Source of the DNA: an uncultured Dehalococcoidia bacterium
GTDB lineage: Bacteria; Chloroflexota; Dehalococcoidia; Lucifugimonadales; Australimonadaceae
Direction of reading: 5' to 3'
Assembly: GCA_958295525.1 (NCBI GenBank)
Contig: OY282355.1
Span: 719,504-783,503 of the forward strand
Length of the DNA stretch: 64,000 nt
Positions 49,096 through 57,152 of the stretch are shown here, in pieces. Each line of letters begins with the position of its first letter. Position 1 is the stretch's first letter. A program made the position numbers and the translations under genes. The notes beneath the pieces were generated by a model. It had not been told where the DNA came from, made no database searches, and saw only the letters and a list, made by a program, of their open reading frames with translations.

Positions 49096-49299
49096 ATGGC
49101 CCTTGTCATACGAATGCACGCGCTGGCGGGTCGCGTTGCGCTGGTTGGGGCGCTCGCTTGCGCCTCTCCTACGCGGACGCCTGCGCCCGCCTCCGCCCCT
49201 GCGCCGCCGCCTTCCGACGGGATGGAGCCCGATTGCTCGCCACACCCGTTTGACATAATGGCGGTTAGCGTGTTGCGCCAAACTGAGGTTGGCCCGTGA
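49096..49299 (+). CDS. Small lipoprotein-like protein, 67 aa
   Basis: A 67-residue protein with a short signal-like segment and a lipobox-like GALAC, then a Pro-Ala-rich stretch and a Cys (PDCSPHPFD). Its TGA overlaps the GTG start of the next gene (GTGA), so the two appear coupled. No family recognised; it may serve as leader or partner of the next protein. The 270 bases before it hold only a partial palindrome near 49010. Confidence 0.5.
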   Translation: MALVIRMHALAGRVALVGALACASPTRTPAPASAPAPPPSDGMEPDCSPHPFDIMAVSVLRQTEVGP

Positions 49300-50483
49300 T
49301 TGGCCGTCCTTCGCAATTCTCCGTGCTGTGGTTGCTGGCGTTGCTCGCCTTGACGCCGCTTTTGATGGCGAGTGACTGCCAGCGCTTCATCTGGTCTTTC
49401 CCTACGACAGACACCCCTCCTATCTGGTCCTTGGACCAGAGCAAAATCCTCATCCATTCGGATTTCGGCTCACTGTTACGCCGAATGCATGTCGTTGATT
49501 CCGATGGCTCCAACGTATTCTCTTTCCCGCATAATAGCGGAGAATACACGACCGGAGTTTCTCCTGAGGGAGTTATCGTATTTACGTCGCTTGACAAATC
49601 CGATCGTGGTCTGTTCGGGCTGAGTGATCCTCATTACGAAATACACACTGCGATGCTTGATGGGTCAGGCCGCCGCCGTCTTACGAGAGGGCAAGACTCC
49701 CACTACGCTGTTTGGTCGCCCGATGGCGAGGCAATTGCCTTTTCGAGCAGCAGCGGCATATATCTCATGAAAAAGAACGGCAACGGGAAAAAGAGAATCG
49801 CGAACAGAGACATGCTCCAGGAACACTTTCCTGTTGCGGGTCTACCATTTACTGCTCCAGTTTCATGGTCTCCTGATGGCAGTAAACTGGCCTTTTTGGT
49901 AGGAGAGGATGACGAATTAGGCGCTCCTCCCAGAGCCATCTATATTGCTAGCGTTGACGAACCAAACTTTATTCGCCTGCCTCCTACGCCGAATATCGTG
50001 AGTTTCCCTGCATGGTCTCCCGACGGCAACCGTATTGCTTTTATGAACAATGACTCTGGCTTCCGGATTCGCAGCGCTGGTGATGTTTCAACAATTTACA
50101 CGATAGATTCCAATGGAGGCAATTTGCAAGAAGTAGCCTCGTTCGCTGATGAGATACGGCTAGGAGACCAACTAGGAAAACTCTCTTGGTCCAAAGATGG
50201 CTCTCAGATCCGCCGCCATCGCTATCCTTTCGTTACGGTCAATGTTGATGGGTCGCGTTTGCGTATAATGGCTGATTGCGGCTTCCTTGCCGAATGGTCT
50301 CCCGATGAATCATTGATAGCGGTTCAATATGGAGACTCGTTGTTGACAATGAAGCCTGACGGCTCAGACATACGCTTGCTGGCGAAAGTGTCACGTGATG
50401 GCCTAGGGTTGGCGGCCGGAGGCGTTCCTTCGACCAACCATTATGTCCTAGAGCGATGCAAATGGACGGAGGTTTCCCAATGA
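49296..50483 (+). CDS. TolB-like beta-propeller protein, exported
   Basis: A 395-residue protein with an N-terminal signal-like helix (VLWLLALLALTPLLMASDC) and repeats of the WD40-like PD40 kind: AVWSPDGEAIAFSSSSG, VSWSPDGSKLAFL, PAWSPDGNRIAFM, LSWSKDGSQ, AEWSPDESLIAVQ. These propellers resemble TolB and serve in binding or signalling at the cell surface. The gene is clearly lower in GC than its surroundings. Coupled to the small gene before it. Confidence 0.8.
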   Translation: MIGRPSQFSVLWLLALLALTPLLMASDCQRFIWSFPTTDTPPIWSLDQSKILIHSDFGSLLRRMHVVDSDGSNVFSFPHNSGEYTTGVSPEGVIVFTSLDKSDRGLFGLSDPHYEIHTAMLDGSGRRRLTRGQDSHYAVWSPDGEAIAFSSSSGIYLMKKNGNGKKRIANRDMLQEHFPVAGLPFTAPVSWSPDGSKLAFLVGEDDELGAPPRAIYIASVDEPNFIRLPPTPNIVSFPAWSPDGNRIAFMNNDSGFRIRSAGDVSTIYTIDSNGGNLQEVASFADEIRLGDQLGKLSWSKDGSQIRRHRYPFVTVNVDGSRLRIMADCGFLAEWSPDESLIAVQYGDSLLTMKPDGSDIRLLAKVSRDGLGLAAGGVPSTNHYVLERCKWTEVSQ

Positions 50484-50552
50484 GCATCAGCGCAATTCGG
50501 TGTATGCGGGCAGCGGCGGCGGGAGCGCTTCGATTGCTAGGGTAGGGGACGA

Positions 50553-50577
50553 GATTCCCGCCTACGCGGGAATGACG
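50553..50577. repeat. Palindromic repeat, one copy
   Basis: One copy of ATTCCCGCCTACGCGGGAAT in the 140-base gap between convergent genes. Confidence 0.88.
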
Positions 50578-50623
50578 GGCAGGGGGCGGGGAACGATGGA
50601 GTAGGAGAGTAGGGAGCCGCCCG

Positions 50624-52183
50624 TCATTCAGGCGGGGCGCTCTCCGGCTGCGCCAAGCCTCGCGCCGAGCGCGCCAGGTAGGAATGGAGCGCGAGGGCGG
50701 CCAAGCCTACGAAAAGCAAGGCGAACAGGTCGGCGAAACGCAACTGCAAATTCACCTGCAGCCATAGCATAAACGCCAGCAGCACAAGCAAGAGCATGCC
50801 GGCCATCGCGGCAATCCCGGCCAACGCCTGCCGCCAGTTGGGGTGGTTAGCCCCAATTCCTGAGACGGCGATGATCAATGCGACGAACCCGATAGATGCT
50901 TTCCAAAAGTTCGGGCCAATTTCCGGACCGTCATAACCAGTAATTTCATCAGTGGGGTAGAGTCCGGCAGTCAGTATGATAAACGAGCAGATAACGGATG
51001 GAACGGCCATGAGACAAAGGGAGATCCCATACTCATCCGTTCCTCGATGACGCTCCAGCAATGCTGGAGCCATGCCAAGGCAGATGAATGACACCGCAAG
51101 CGAAAAGGCAAGCCACAGGAATGGCCGGTCGAGAAGCGATCGCAGTTTATTGGTGAACGAGAAGTCGGTTGGCCCAAAACGTCCTATGGCGATCTTGCGC
51201 CAAGTTCCATCCAGAGCGCCCACCACGACGCCCTGCGTCCCCATCGCTAGCACAACGTTGCCGCTCGCGTTGTCATAGGCGATGGCGCGCGGCGCGCTCG
51301 TGAGGATTCGGGAGCCGTGCTCTCGAGTGTGACGGGCTTGCGCCCACAAGTTTGGGTGTTGCTCAAGATAGGCGGCGGAGTAGACGATCTCGCGCCCGCC
51401 GTCGCCCGTGCGGACGACGTCCGACCCCGCAATCGCGTAATAAGCCCCCGACGGCGTCTGCGCTCTGACCGGCGGTTCATCTGGAATGGAACTGCCCCAG
51501 CCCCCTAGCGTCCAGGTAAGCCCTCCGTCCCTGCTCTCATAATAGCCTGACCGGCCCCAGCCTCCGCGCACAAAGGCGCTCACCTTCCCTTCGCCATCCG
51601 CTCGCACATTTGTTACGCCTTCAATCGGTGGAGACTGGGATGTCGCCACGGTTGCGAGCGCCGCGACCGCCATCGTCAAGAGCGCAAGCCGCGCCCTGAC
51701 GGCGTGCGGATTCGCCGGAGGCCGCCGCCACGCCCAAAGCGCGGCCGCCATCGCAAACGGGATGACCGCCGAGTCCGTCGCGTCCAGCGGAGAGCCGGGG
51801 TACGATCCGCCGACGAGCGCGAGTCCGCGCAACACCGCGTTGTGCGCCGCCTCGAACGTATTGAAAGCGGCGTAGAGCAGCGGCAAGCCCAAGTAGGCGA
51901 TTCCGAATCCGGCGCGCTCGCCAAACGCGCTTCTCCCGAGGAAGAACGACAGCGCGTAGGCCAGGAGCGGCGGCGCGAAAATCATCCACGCCAGGTCGCT
52001 CAGTTTGCCCATCGCCCAGGCGTCGGGCCACGCGCGCTTCAACGCGACGTCGTTGATCAGCAGCGCACCGAGCGCGGCCAGCGTCAGAGGATGCGTCAAG
52101 GCCGCCGCAGCGCGCCGTCGGAAAGAGCCTTGCTCCGAACGGAGGGAGCGGCGCTCTGTGGGGCGTTGTGGGGCGGTCACCAT
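50624..52183 (-). CDS. Membrane protein with Asp-box outer domain
   Basis: A 519-residue membrane protein: about four helices (residues 30-175), a soluble domain with one Asp-box (SRDGGLTWTL) and propeller-like strands (about 180-310), then about six more helices. No family recognised. The first 15 residues (TAPQRPTERRS) match those of the HEPN-like gene 115 bases upstream, and the promoter segments match as well, so a shared 5' cassette was copied. TATACT lies 29 bases before the ATG. Confidence 0.72.
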   Translation of the reverse strand: MVTAPQRPTERRSLRSEQGSFRRRAAAALTHPLTLAALGALLINDVALKRAWPDAWAMGKLSDLAWMIFAPPLLAYALSFFLGRSAFGERAGFGIAYLGLPLLYAAFNTFEAAHNAVLRGLALVGGSYPGSPLDATDSAVIPFAMAAALWAWRRPPANPHAVRARLALLTMAVAALATVATSQSPPIEGVTNVRADGEGKVSAFVRGGWGRSGYYESRDGGLTWTLGGWGSSIPDEPPVRAQTPSGAYYAIAGSDVVRTGDGGREIVYSAAYLEQHPNLWAQARHTREHGSRILTSAPRAIAYDNASGNVVLAMGTQGVVVGALDGTWRKIAIGRFGPTDFSFTNKLRSLLDRPFLWLAFSLAVSFICLGMAPALLERHRGTDEYGISLCLMAVPSVICSFIILTAGLYPTDEITGYDGPEIGPNFWKASIGFVALIIAVSGIGANHPNWRQALAGIAAMAGMLLLVLLAFMLWLQVNLQLRFADLFALLFVGLAALALHSYLARSARGLAQPESAPPE

Positions 52184-52211
52184 CGGGGCGCTCCTGCTCC
52201 TTGCACGGATG

Positions 52212-52217
52212 AGTATA
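52212..52217 (-). promoter_or_regulatory. -10 promoter element TATACT
   Basis: TGCTATACT, followed by a leader with AGGAGCAGGAG before the ATG at 52183. Confidence 0.5.
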
Positions 52218-52265
52218 GCAGGGCGAGCGTCATATCTAGGGTTGCGGAACTTCCCATGCCCCAGC

Positions 52266-52291
52266 AGGTTCCCGCCTACGCGGGAACGACG
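52266..52291. repeat. Palindromic repeat, one copy
   Basis: One copy (TTCCCGCCTACGCGGGAAC) just after the stop of the HEPN-like gene at 52298. Confidence 0.82.
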
Positions 52292-52297
52292 ATTGCG

Positions 52298-52723
52298 CTA
52301 CGCGCCTCGCGCGCGGCGGTTGTAGGAAGGCGCGGGCGGGTTCGGCCCAATCGCGTTGGCGGCGTCGGCGACGTGGCGGAGCAAGTCCTCCGCCGCCGCT
52401 AAGAAACGGCGCAATTCGGTTTCGGGTTTCAGGTCGTCGTAGTAATTGATGTGGAGTGCCTCCATCGCCGAATAGAGAATGTAGATCATGTCGTCGCTCG
52501 CCAGATCCGACAGATGCGCGGCGACTGCGTTGTTGTGCGCGTGCGTCCGATGCCGCCAGCCGTAGCGTTGCGAGACGGCCTTGAGCGCGTGCGCGACCGC
52601 GCCCCAGCATTTCTCCGACGCCTGCAGGCGGTCGCCACGCTCGAGGCGCTCCCAAGCGTGGCGCATCAGCCGCTCGGAATGGACGGAGCGGCGCTCTATG
52701 GGGCGTTGCGGGGCTGTGGCCAT
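52298..52723 (-). CDS. HEPN-like helical protein (PaREP1-type)
   Basis: A 141-residue helical protein. GDRLQASEKCWGAVAHALKAVSQRYGW is the hallmark of the PaREP1/HEPN-like family (about residues 30-56); NYYDDLKPETELRRFLAAAEDLLRHV follows. A second member begins at 63784, with the same GAVxHAxxA segment. The role of such proteins is not established; some occur in abortive-infection or TA-like loci. No antitoxin partner is seen. Its first codons match those of the membrane protein gene downstream. Confidence 0.75.
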   Translation of the reverse strand: MATAPQRPIERRSVHSERLMRHAWERLERGDRLQASEKCWGAVAHALKAVSQRYGWRHRTHAHNNAVAAHLSDLASDDMIYILYSAMEALHINYYDDLKPETELRRFLAAAEDLLRHVADAANAIGPNPPAPSYNRRARGA

Positions 52724-52793
52724 CGGGGCGCTCCTGCTGTTTGCGCGGACGAGTAGACCGTCGCCATAACGCCGTCTCCTTGCGAAAAGCCTC

Positions 52794-53216
52794 TCACGCG
52801 CCCAGCGTGTTGGTGACCTCGAGCGCGGCGAGGGCGGCGGCGATGAGCGCCGTTAGCGAAAGGATCAGCGCGAGTTCGCGCTTGAGGCTGCCGGCGGGAG
52901 CCATCACGCCGGAGGCGCGCTCGCGGCGGATGGGCGCGGCGTCCCGCGCGGGAGAAGCCGCTTGCGGAGCCGGACGCCTGGCGGGAGAAGCCGCCTGCGG
53001 AGCCGGACGCCTGGCGGGGGAGGGCGCATCCGCCGCGGCGAGCGCCGTTTCCGAATCGCCCGCGGCCTCCGGCTGATCCGCCTGGTCGTCCTCGGCGGGG
53101 GGCGCATAGGCCGCCTGCGCGATAGCCGGGCCGCCCACGCGGGCTCTGCGCCGCGCGCGCTCCCGCGCCTTCGCTTGCCCCGCCGCCGCTCTGCTGCCTG
53201 CCTTCTTGTTCGCCAT
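52794..53216 (-). CDS. Basic, Ala-Pro-rich membrane-anchored protein, 140 aa
   Basis: A 140-residue protein: basic N-terminus (RAAAGQAKARERARRRARVGG), a Pro-Ala linker with a repeated unit RRPAPQAASPA, and one C-terminal transmembrane helix (ELALILSLTALIAAALAALEV). The C-terminal anchor implies the basic part faces the cytoplasm. No family recognised; it could bind nucleic acid or a membrane complex. It follows the kinase-like gene by 24 bases and may be its operon partner. Confidence 0.6.
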   Translation of the reverse strand: MANKKAGSRAAAGQAKARERARRRARVGGPAIAQAAYAPPAEDDQADQPEAAGDSETALAAADAPSPARRPAPQAASPARRPAPQAASPARDAAPIRRERASGVMAPAGSLKRELALILSLTALIAAALAALEVTNTLGA

Positions 53217-53240
53217 AACGCTAAACGCTCCCTGTTCCGC

Positions 53241-53936
53241 CTAGTCCAGCGCGCGGGACGAGGCGATGATGATGTCGGTCGCCTGATCTATAGTCAGGAG
53301 GTCGGTGTTGAGCGACTGATGGTAGTGCGCCACGTCCTGCGGGTCTATGTCGAAGAAGCGCTTGAAGTAGGCGAGGCGCGCGCGGTCGTTCTCCTGCACG
53401 TACTTCTCGGCCTCTTCCGTCAACAGCCGCTCGCGCTCCGCGATGCGTTTGACGCGCGCGTCGAACGACGCGATGAGCGCGACGTGCAGCGTGTTCGGCA
53501 CGTCGCGCAGCAGCACGTTGGAGCCGCGCCCCGCGATGACGACGTTCCCCGACGCCGCGATTTCGTGGATGACGGCGGAGGTGACCTTGAGCAGATTCTC
53601 GTCGTCCAGCGCGCCGGAGCCGTGGCTCTCCTCGGGGAAGTCGCGGTACTCGCGCACGAGCAGCGCGTCCACCCCGCCCCCGAAGTAGGGGTCGGCCCCG
53701 CCTCCCGCGAGCGCGGAGCGCTCCAACACGTTCTTCACGAATCCGGCCACGCGGTCGCCGAGCCCGGGCGGGCGCTCCGTGCGCTCCGCGACGTCCTGCT
53801 CCGTGACGCCGATCTTCCGCGCCGCCTCCGCGAGCACCGTCCGGTCGACGTGGTCTATGCCGAGTTTGTCGGAGAGCCGGGGGCCGACCTCGATCACGCC
53901 GCTGCCTATCAGTCCGGTCACGGTGATGACGGGCAT
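53241..53936 (-). CDS. Cytidylate kinase-like family protein
   Basis: A 231-residue protein of the cytidylate kinase-like family (PF13189 type): VTGLIGSGVIEVGPRLSDKLG in place of the P-loop, DHVDRTVLAEAARK, VIAGRGSNVLLRDVPNTLHVALIASFDARVKRI. The usual Lys of GSGK is Val, as in other members that vary at this site (often GSGG). It may be a nucleotide-binding protein without classical kinase activity. It is four bases from the rpiB gene. Confidence 0.8.
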   Translation of the reverse strand: MPVITVTGLIGSGVIEVGPRLSDKLGIDHVDRTVLAEAARKIGVTEQDVAERTERPPGLGDRVAGFVKNVLERSALAGGGADPYFGGGVDALLVREYRDFPEESHGSGALDDENLLKVTSAVIHEIAASGNVVIAGRGSNVLLRDVPNTLHVALIASFDARVKRIAERERLLTEEAEKYVQENDRARLAYFKRFFDIDPQDVAHYHQSLNTDLLTIDQATDIIIASSRALD

Positions 53937-53940
53937 CGCG

Positions 53941-54414
53941 TCACTCCTCCTGCGCCTCAAGCGGCGGCGCCGCGCGGCGGGCGTCCATCTCCCGCGTCAT
54001 TGCAATCATTCTAGCGTCATTCGCGTCGCCGGGGGGAGCGTCGAACCAAGCGTCCAGTATTTCGTCCGCCTCCGCGGGCGATGTGGAGCGCAGGCTGAGC
54101 GCGAGCGCGTTGGCGTCGTTCCAGCGTCGGGCGCCCGCCGCGGTCTGAGCGTCGGCGCAAAGCGCGGCGCGGACGCCGGGGACTTTGTTCGCCGCGATGC
54201 TCACGCCCGTGCCCGTGTGGCAGAAGACGACGCCCTGGTCGCAGCCGCCGTCCGCGACCGCCTCGCCGACCTCGCGGCCCACGCTCGGCCAGCGGTCGTC
54301 TCCGCCCTCGGCGAGCGCGCCGAAGAGGCGCAAGGCGTGGCCGCGCCTGCGGAGTTCCGCCGTAACGTAATCGGTGAGATGCGTTGCCTCGTCGCTGCCG
54401 ACGGCTATTTTCAT
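53941..54414 (-). CDS. rpiB: Ribose-5-phosphate isomerase B (RpiB/LacAB)
   Basis: A 157-residue sugar isomerase of the RpiB/LacA family: KIAVGSDEA, GVVFCHTGTGVSIAANKVPGVRAALCAD, with catalytic Cys65 and the phosphate-binding His/Arg later (AGARRWNDANALALS). It interconverts ribose 5-phosphate and ribulose 5-phosphate in the pentose phosphate pathway. The N-terminal half is slightly divergent (EATHLTDYV), so a different aldose phosphate is possible. It lies between the Xer recombinase and the kinase-like gene. Confidence 0.85.
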   Translation of the reverse strand: MKIAVGSDEATHLTDYVTAELRRRGHALRLFGALAEGGDDRWPSVGREVGEAVADGGCDQGVVFCHTGTGVSIAANKVPGVRAALCADAQTAAGARRWNDANALALSLRSTSPAEADEILDAWFDAPPGDANDARMIAMTREMDARRAAPPLEAQEE

Positions 54415-54430
54415 CGTTCGCTATGCGCGG

Positions 54431-55462
54431 CTATGCGCGGGGATGAGCGTGCTCGAACGCCTCGCGCACTTGCCGCCCCGTAAGGTGCGTGTAGATCTGC
54501 GTCGTTGCGATGTTAGCATGCCCGAGCAGTTCCTGAACGTGCCGCAGCGACGCGCCCCCGTGCAGCAGGTGCGTGGCGAAACTATGCCGGAGCGTGTGCG
54601 GCGTGAGTTTGCGCTCGATGCCCGCCCGCGCCCCGGCCTGCTTGAGCGTCAGCCAGTAGCCTTGCCGCGTCATCGGGCGGCCGTTCGCGTTGAGGAACAG
54701 CGCCGTCGCGACCGGGCCGCGCCGCTTGGAGCGCGCGAGCAATTCCGCCCGCGGCCCCGCAACGTATCGCGCGAGTTGGCGGACGATCCCGGGGTAGACG
54801 GGAGCGAGCCGCTCTTTCGCGCCCTTGCCGCGCACGCGAACCCAGCCGTCGTCCAGGCTGAGCGCCGACAGGTCCAGCCCTTGCGGGCCGACGACCTCCG
54901 ACACGCGCAGACCGGCGGCGTAGGTCAACTCCAGCATCACGCGGTCGCGGACGCCCTCCGGCCCCGGACGCTCCGACGCCGCTCGCAGCAACGCGGCGAC
55001 CTCGCGCTCGGCGAGCACGTTGGGCAGCAGCCGCGACGGCTTGCGCGCCTGCAAACGCTCCGCCGGATTCTCGTCTATCACGCCTTCCTCGTGGAGAAAG
55101 CGAAAGAACGAGCGGGCGGCGGCCAGTTTCCGCGCCAGGCTCGCCCCGGAATATCCTCTCTCCCCCAGCGAAAGCCGCGCGTCCTCGACGTCGCGCTGCA
55201 GCGTGTCTTCCCAGCGGACGCCGCCTCGCGCCTGGGGGGTGGGGGCGTCTCCGCCGCGCCTTTGCGCCGCCGGGCGCCCGCAGCCGCTCTCCTCGAGCGC
55301 GCGCTGCAACTGCAGCAGATCGCTCCGGTACGCGGCCACGGTGTTCGCGGAAAGTCCGCGCTCCGCCCGCAGATGGCTCAGGAACGCCTCGACCTGCTGA
55401 TCGGCCTCGCGCCGCCGCCCAGTCTCGCGCCGCTGATCGCTCTCTCGCGCAGACGTAACCAT
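54431..55462 (-). CDS. Tyrosine recombinase XerC/D family
   Basis: A 343-residue recombinase. The N-terminal SAM-like domain (QVEAFLSHLRAERGLSANTV) is interrupted by about 30 residues (GRPAAQRRGGDAPTPQARGG) absent from standard Xer proteins. The catalytic domain has the Arg in GLRVSEV, Lys in RGKGAKERL, HTLRHSF (H-x-x-R), LGHANIATTQIY with the nucleophilic Tyr. Likely the chromosome dimer resolving recombinase, and no dif site is visible nearby. TAGAAT lies nine bases before the ATG. Confidence 0.92.
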   Translation of the reverse strand: MVTSARESDQRRETGRRREADQQVEAFLSHLRAERGLSANTVAAYRSDLLQLQRALEESGCGRPAAQRRGGDAPTPQARGGVRWEDTLQRDVEDARLSLGERGYSGASLARKLAAARSFFRFLHEEGVIDENPAERLQARKPSRLLPNVLAEREVAALLRAASERPGPEGVRDRVMLELTYAAGLRVSEVVGPQGLDLSALSLDDGWVRVRGKGAKERLAPVYPGIVRQLARYVAGPRAELLARSKRRGPVATALFLNANGRPMTRQGYWLTLKQAGARAGIERKLTPHTLRHSFATHLLHGGASLRHVQELLGHANIATTQIYTHLTGRQVREAFEHAHPRA

Positions 55463-55471
55463 AGCGGCGCA

Positions 55472-55477
55472 ATTCTA
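55472..55477 (-). promoter_or_regulatory. -10 promoter element TAGAAT
   Basis: CTCTAGAATTGCG before the recombinase start gives a leader of only a few bases. Confidence 0.45.
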
Positions 55478-55536
55478 GAGGCGCGAGGCGTCTAAACGAC
55501 CGCAGTTTCGCCTGCGGATAAGGCCCCGTTCGGAAG

Positions 55537-55748
55537 CGTCATTCCCGCGTAGGCGGGAATAACGAATGGGGGGCGAGGTTCCCGCCTGCGCGGGAATGAC
55601 GATGGGGGGCGAGGTTTGCCGCCTCCGCGGGAACGACGGGTAGGGGGCGAGGTTCCCGCCTACGCGGGAATGACGGCAAGGGAGCGAGGTTCCCGCCTAT
55701 GCGGGAACGACGGATAAGGGGCGAGATTCCCGCCTACGCGGGAACGAC
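55537..55748. repeat. Palindromic repeat cluster, six copies
   Basis: Six copies with varied loops (TGC, CTCC, TATG), the first in the opposite orientation, with G-rich linkers. They fill the gap between the recombinase start and the tRNA gene; no other feature is seen there. Confidence 0.92.
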
Positions 55749-55880
55749 AGGGGCAAGGGGGCGCGCCCTCTTACCGCCTACCGTCCTCGGCGCGTGAACC
55801 CGAATCTCGGTGGGGAGGGCCAACGGCGGCGCCTGCGGTGGCGTCGGCGCGAAGCAGGCTGCCCAAACCCCAAATAATGG

Positions 55881-55952
55881 AGCGGGAGACGGGATTCGAA
55901 CCCGCGACATCTTGCTTGGAAGGCAAGAGCTCTACCACTGAGCTACTCCCGC
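55881..55952 (-). tRNA. tRNA-Gly (anticodon UCC)
   Basis: Reads GCGGGAGTAGCTCAGTGGTA at the 5' end, anticodon stem-loop CTTGCCTTCCAAGCAAG with anticodon TCC, T-arm CGGGTTCGAATCCCG, and acceptor end CTCCCGCT. Every stem pairs (acceptor GCGGGAG/CTCCCGC), and no CCA is encoded. TCC decodes glycine. A palindrome remnant and birA lie on its other side. Confidence 0.95.
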
Positions 55953-56078
55953 TCGAATAAAACTGACCGCCCCGACCGCGAAAGCGGAAAACCACAGGGC
56001 AGACCGAGCGCCCCGACCCCTGCGTAGACGGGAGCCCCAACCCTCTCTGATAGTCTACCACGCGGAGCATTGCCGCCG

Positions 56079-56843
56079 ATGAGCGAGGGCGAAGAGCAGG
56101 CGAAGGCGATTGGGGCGCAAGTCTTGCGCTTCCGGCGCGTCGCGTCCACGATGGACGCGGCATGGCGCCTCGCGGACGCGGGAGCCGCGCACGGCGTCGT
56201 AGTCGCGGCAGGGGAGCAGACGGCGGGCCGGGGACGCTTCTCGAGGCGTTGGGAGTCCGGCGACGGCGATTGCTTGCTGGCGTCCGCGCTGTTGCGCCCA
56301 ACGCTGGACGCCGCGCGTCTGCTGAGCGTCGCCGGAGCGCTCGCGGCTGCGGACGCGGCGGAGCGCGCGGCGGGCGTCGCCTGCGCGTTCAAGTGGCCGA
56401 ACGACGCGCTCGCCGGCGGGCGAAAGTTGTGCGGCGTTCTGGTGGAGACGCGGGCGGACACGAACGGGAGCGTTGCGTCCGTGCTGGGCGTCGGCCTGAA
56501 CGTAAATTTGCGTCCGGCGGAGCATCCGCGAATCGCGGAGAGCGCCACGAGCCTGGCGGCGGAGACAGGGCGGGAGTTCGCGGCGGAGGCCGTCGAACGC
56601 GCCTATATCGCCGCGCTCCGCGAGCGCTACGCCCAATGCATAGACGCTCCGCGAACGCTCGTCGCCGACTGGTCGGCGCGCCTTTCGACGCTGGGGCGCG
56701 AGGTGAGCGTCCGCCTCCGCGACGGCGCGCTGCGCGGCCTAGCCGAAAGCGTCGACGCTGAGGGGCGCCTCATCCTCCGTCTCGCCTCCGGCGAGCGCAA
56801 GACGCTGGCCGAAGGGGAAGTCACGCTGTTTCCTCCTGCGTAG
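56079..56843 (+). CDS. birA: Biotin-acetyl-CoA-carboxylase ligase
   Basis: A 254-residue biotin protein ligase without the N-terminal repressor domain (single-function class). Landmarks are STMDAAWRLA, GEQTAGRGRFSRRWES (biotinyl-AMP binding GRGR), KWPNDALAGGRKLCGVLVE and GVGLNVNLRP, plus a C-terminal SH3-like domain. It joins biotin to the lysine of carboxylase carrier proteins. The last codons and the stop TAG come from a palindromic repeat that begins at 56834. ATG at 56079. Confidence 0.92.
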   Translation: MSEGEEQAKAIGAQVLRFRRVASTMDAAWRLADAGAAHGVVVAAGEQTAGRGRFSRRWESGDGDCLLASALLRPTLDAARLLSVAGALAAADAAERAAGVACAFKWPNDALAGGRKLCGVLVETRADTNGSVASVLGVGLNVNLRPAEHPRIAESATSLAAETGREFAAEAVERAYIAALRERYAQCIDAPRTLVADWSARLSTLGREVSVRLRDGALRGLAESVDAEGRLILRLASGERKTLAEGEVTLFPPA

Positions 56844-57097
56844 GCGGGAATGACGGGGCAGGGGGCGAGGGCGGGGCGAGGGGGGCGAGATTCCCGCCTA
56901 CGCGGGAATGACGATGCACCCAGTAGGTTCCCGCTTTCGCGGGGAGGGCGAGGCGCATGGGGTGATTTGGAGACGATGCGCGTAGCGCATCGTCCGGCGC
57001 TTGCGCGCCGACTGGATTCCCGCCTACGCGGGAATGACGGAATTTTTGAGGGGGACAGGGACAGGGGGCGAGATTCCCGCCTACGCGGGAATGACGA
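56834..57097. repeat. Palindromic repeat cluster, four to five copies
   Basis: A half copy at the birA end (GCGTAGGCGGGAATGACGG), then full copies near 56891, 57015 and 57071 and a variant (TTCCCGCTTTCGCGGGG) near 56930, with G-rich linkers. Confidence 0.88.
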
Positions 57098-57152
57098 TTA
57101 CATGGGGGGCGATGCAGGAGAGGAATGACGGGGGAGGGGGCGAGGCGGAGCC

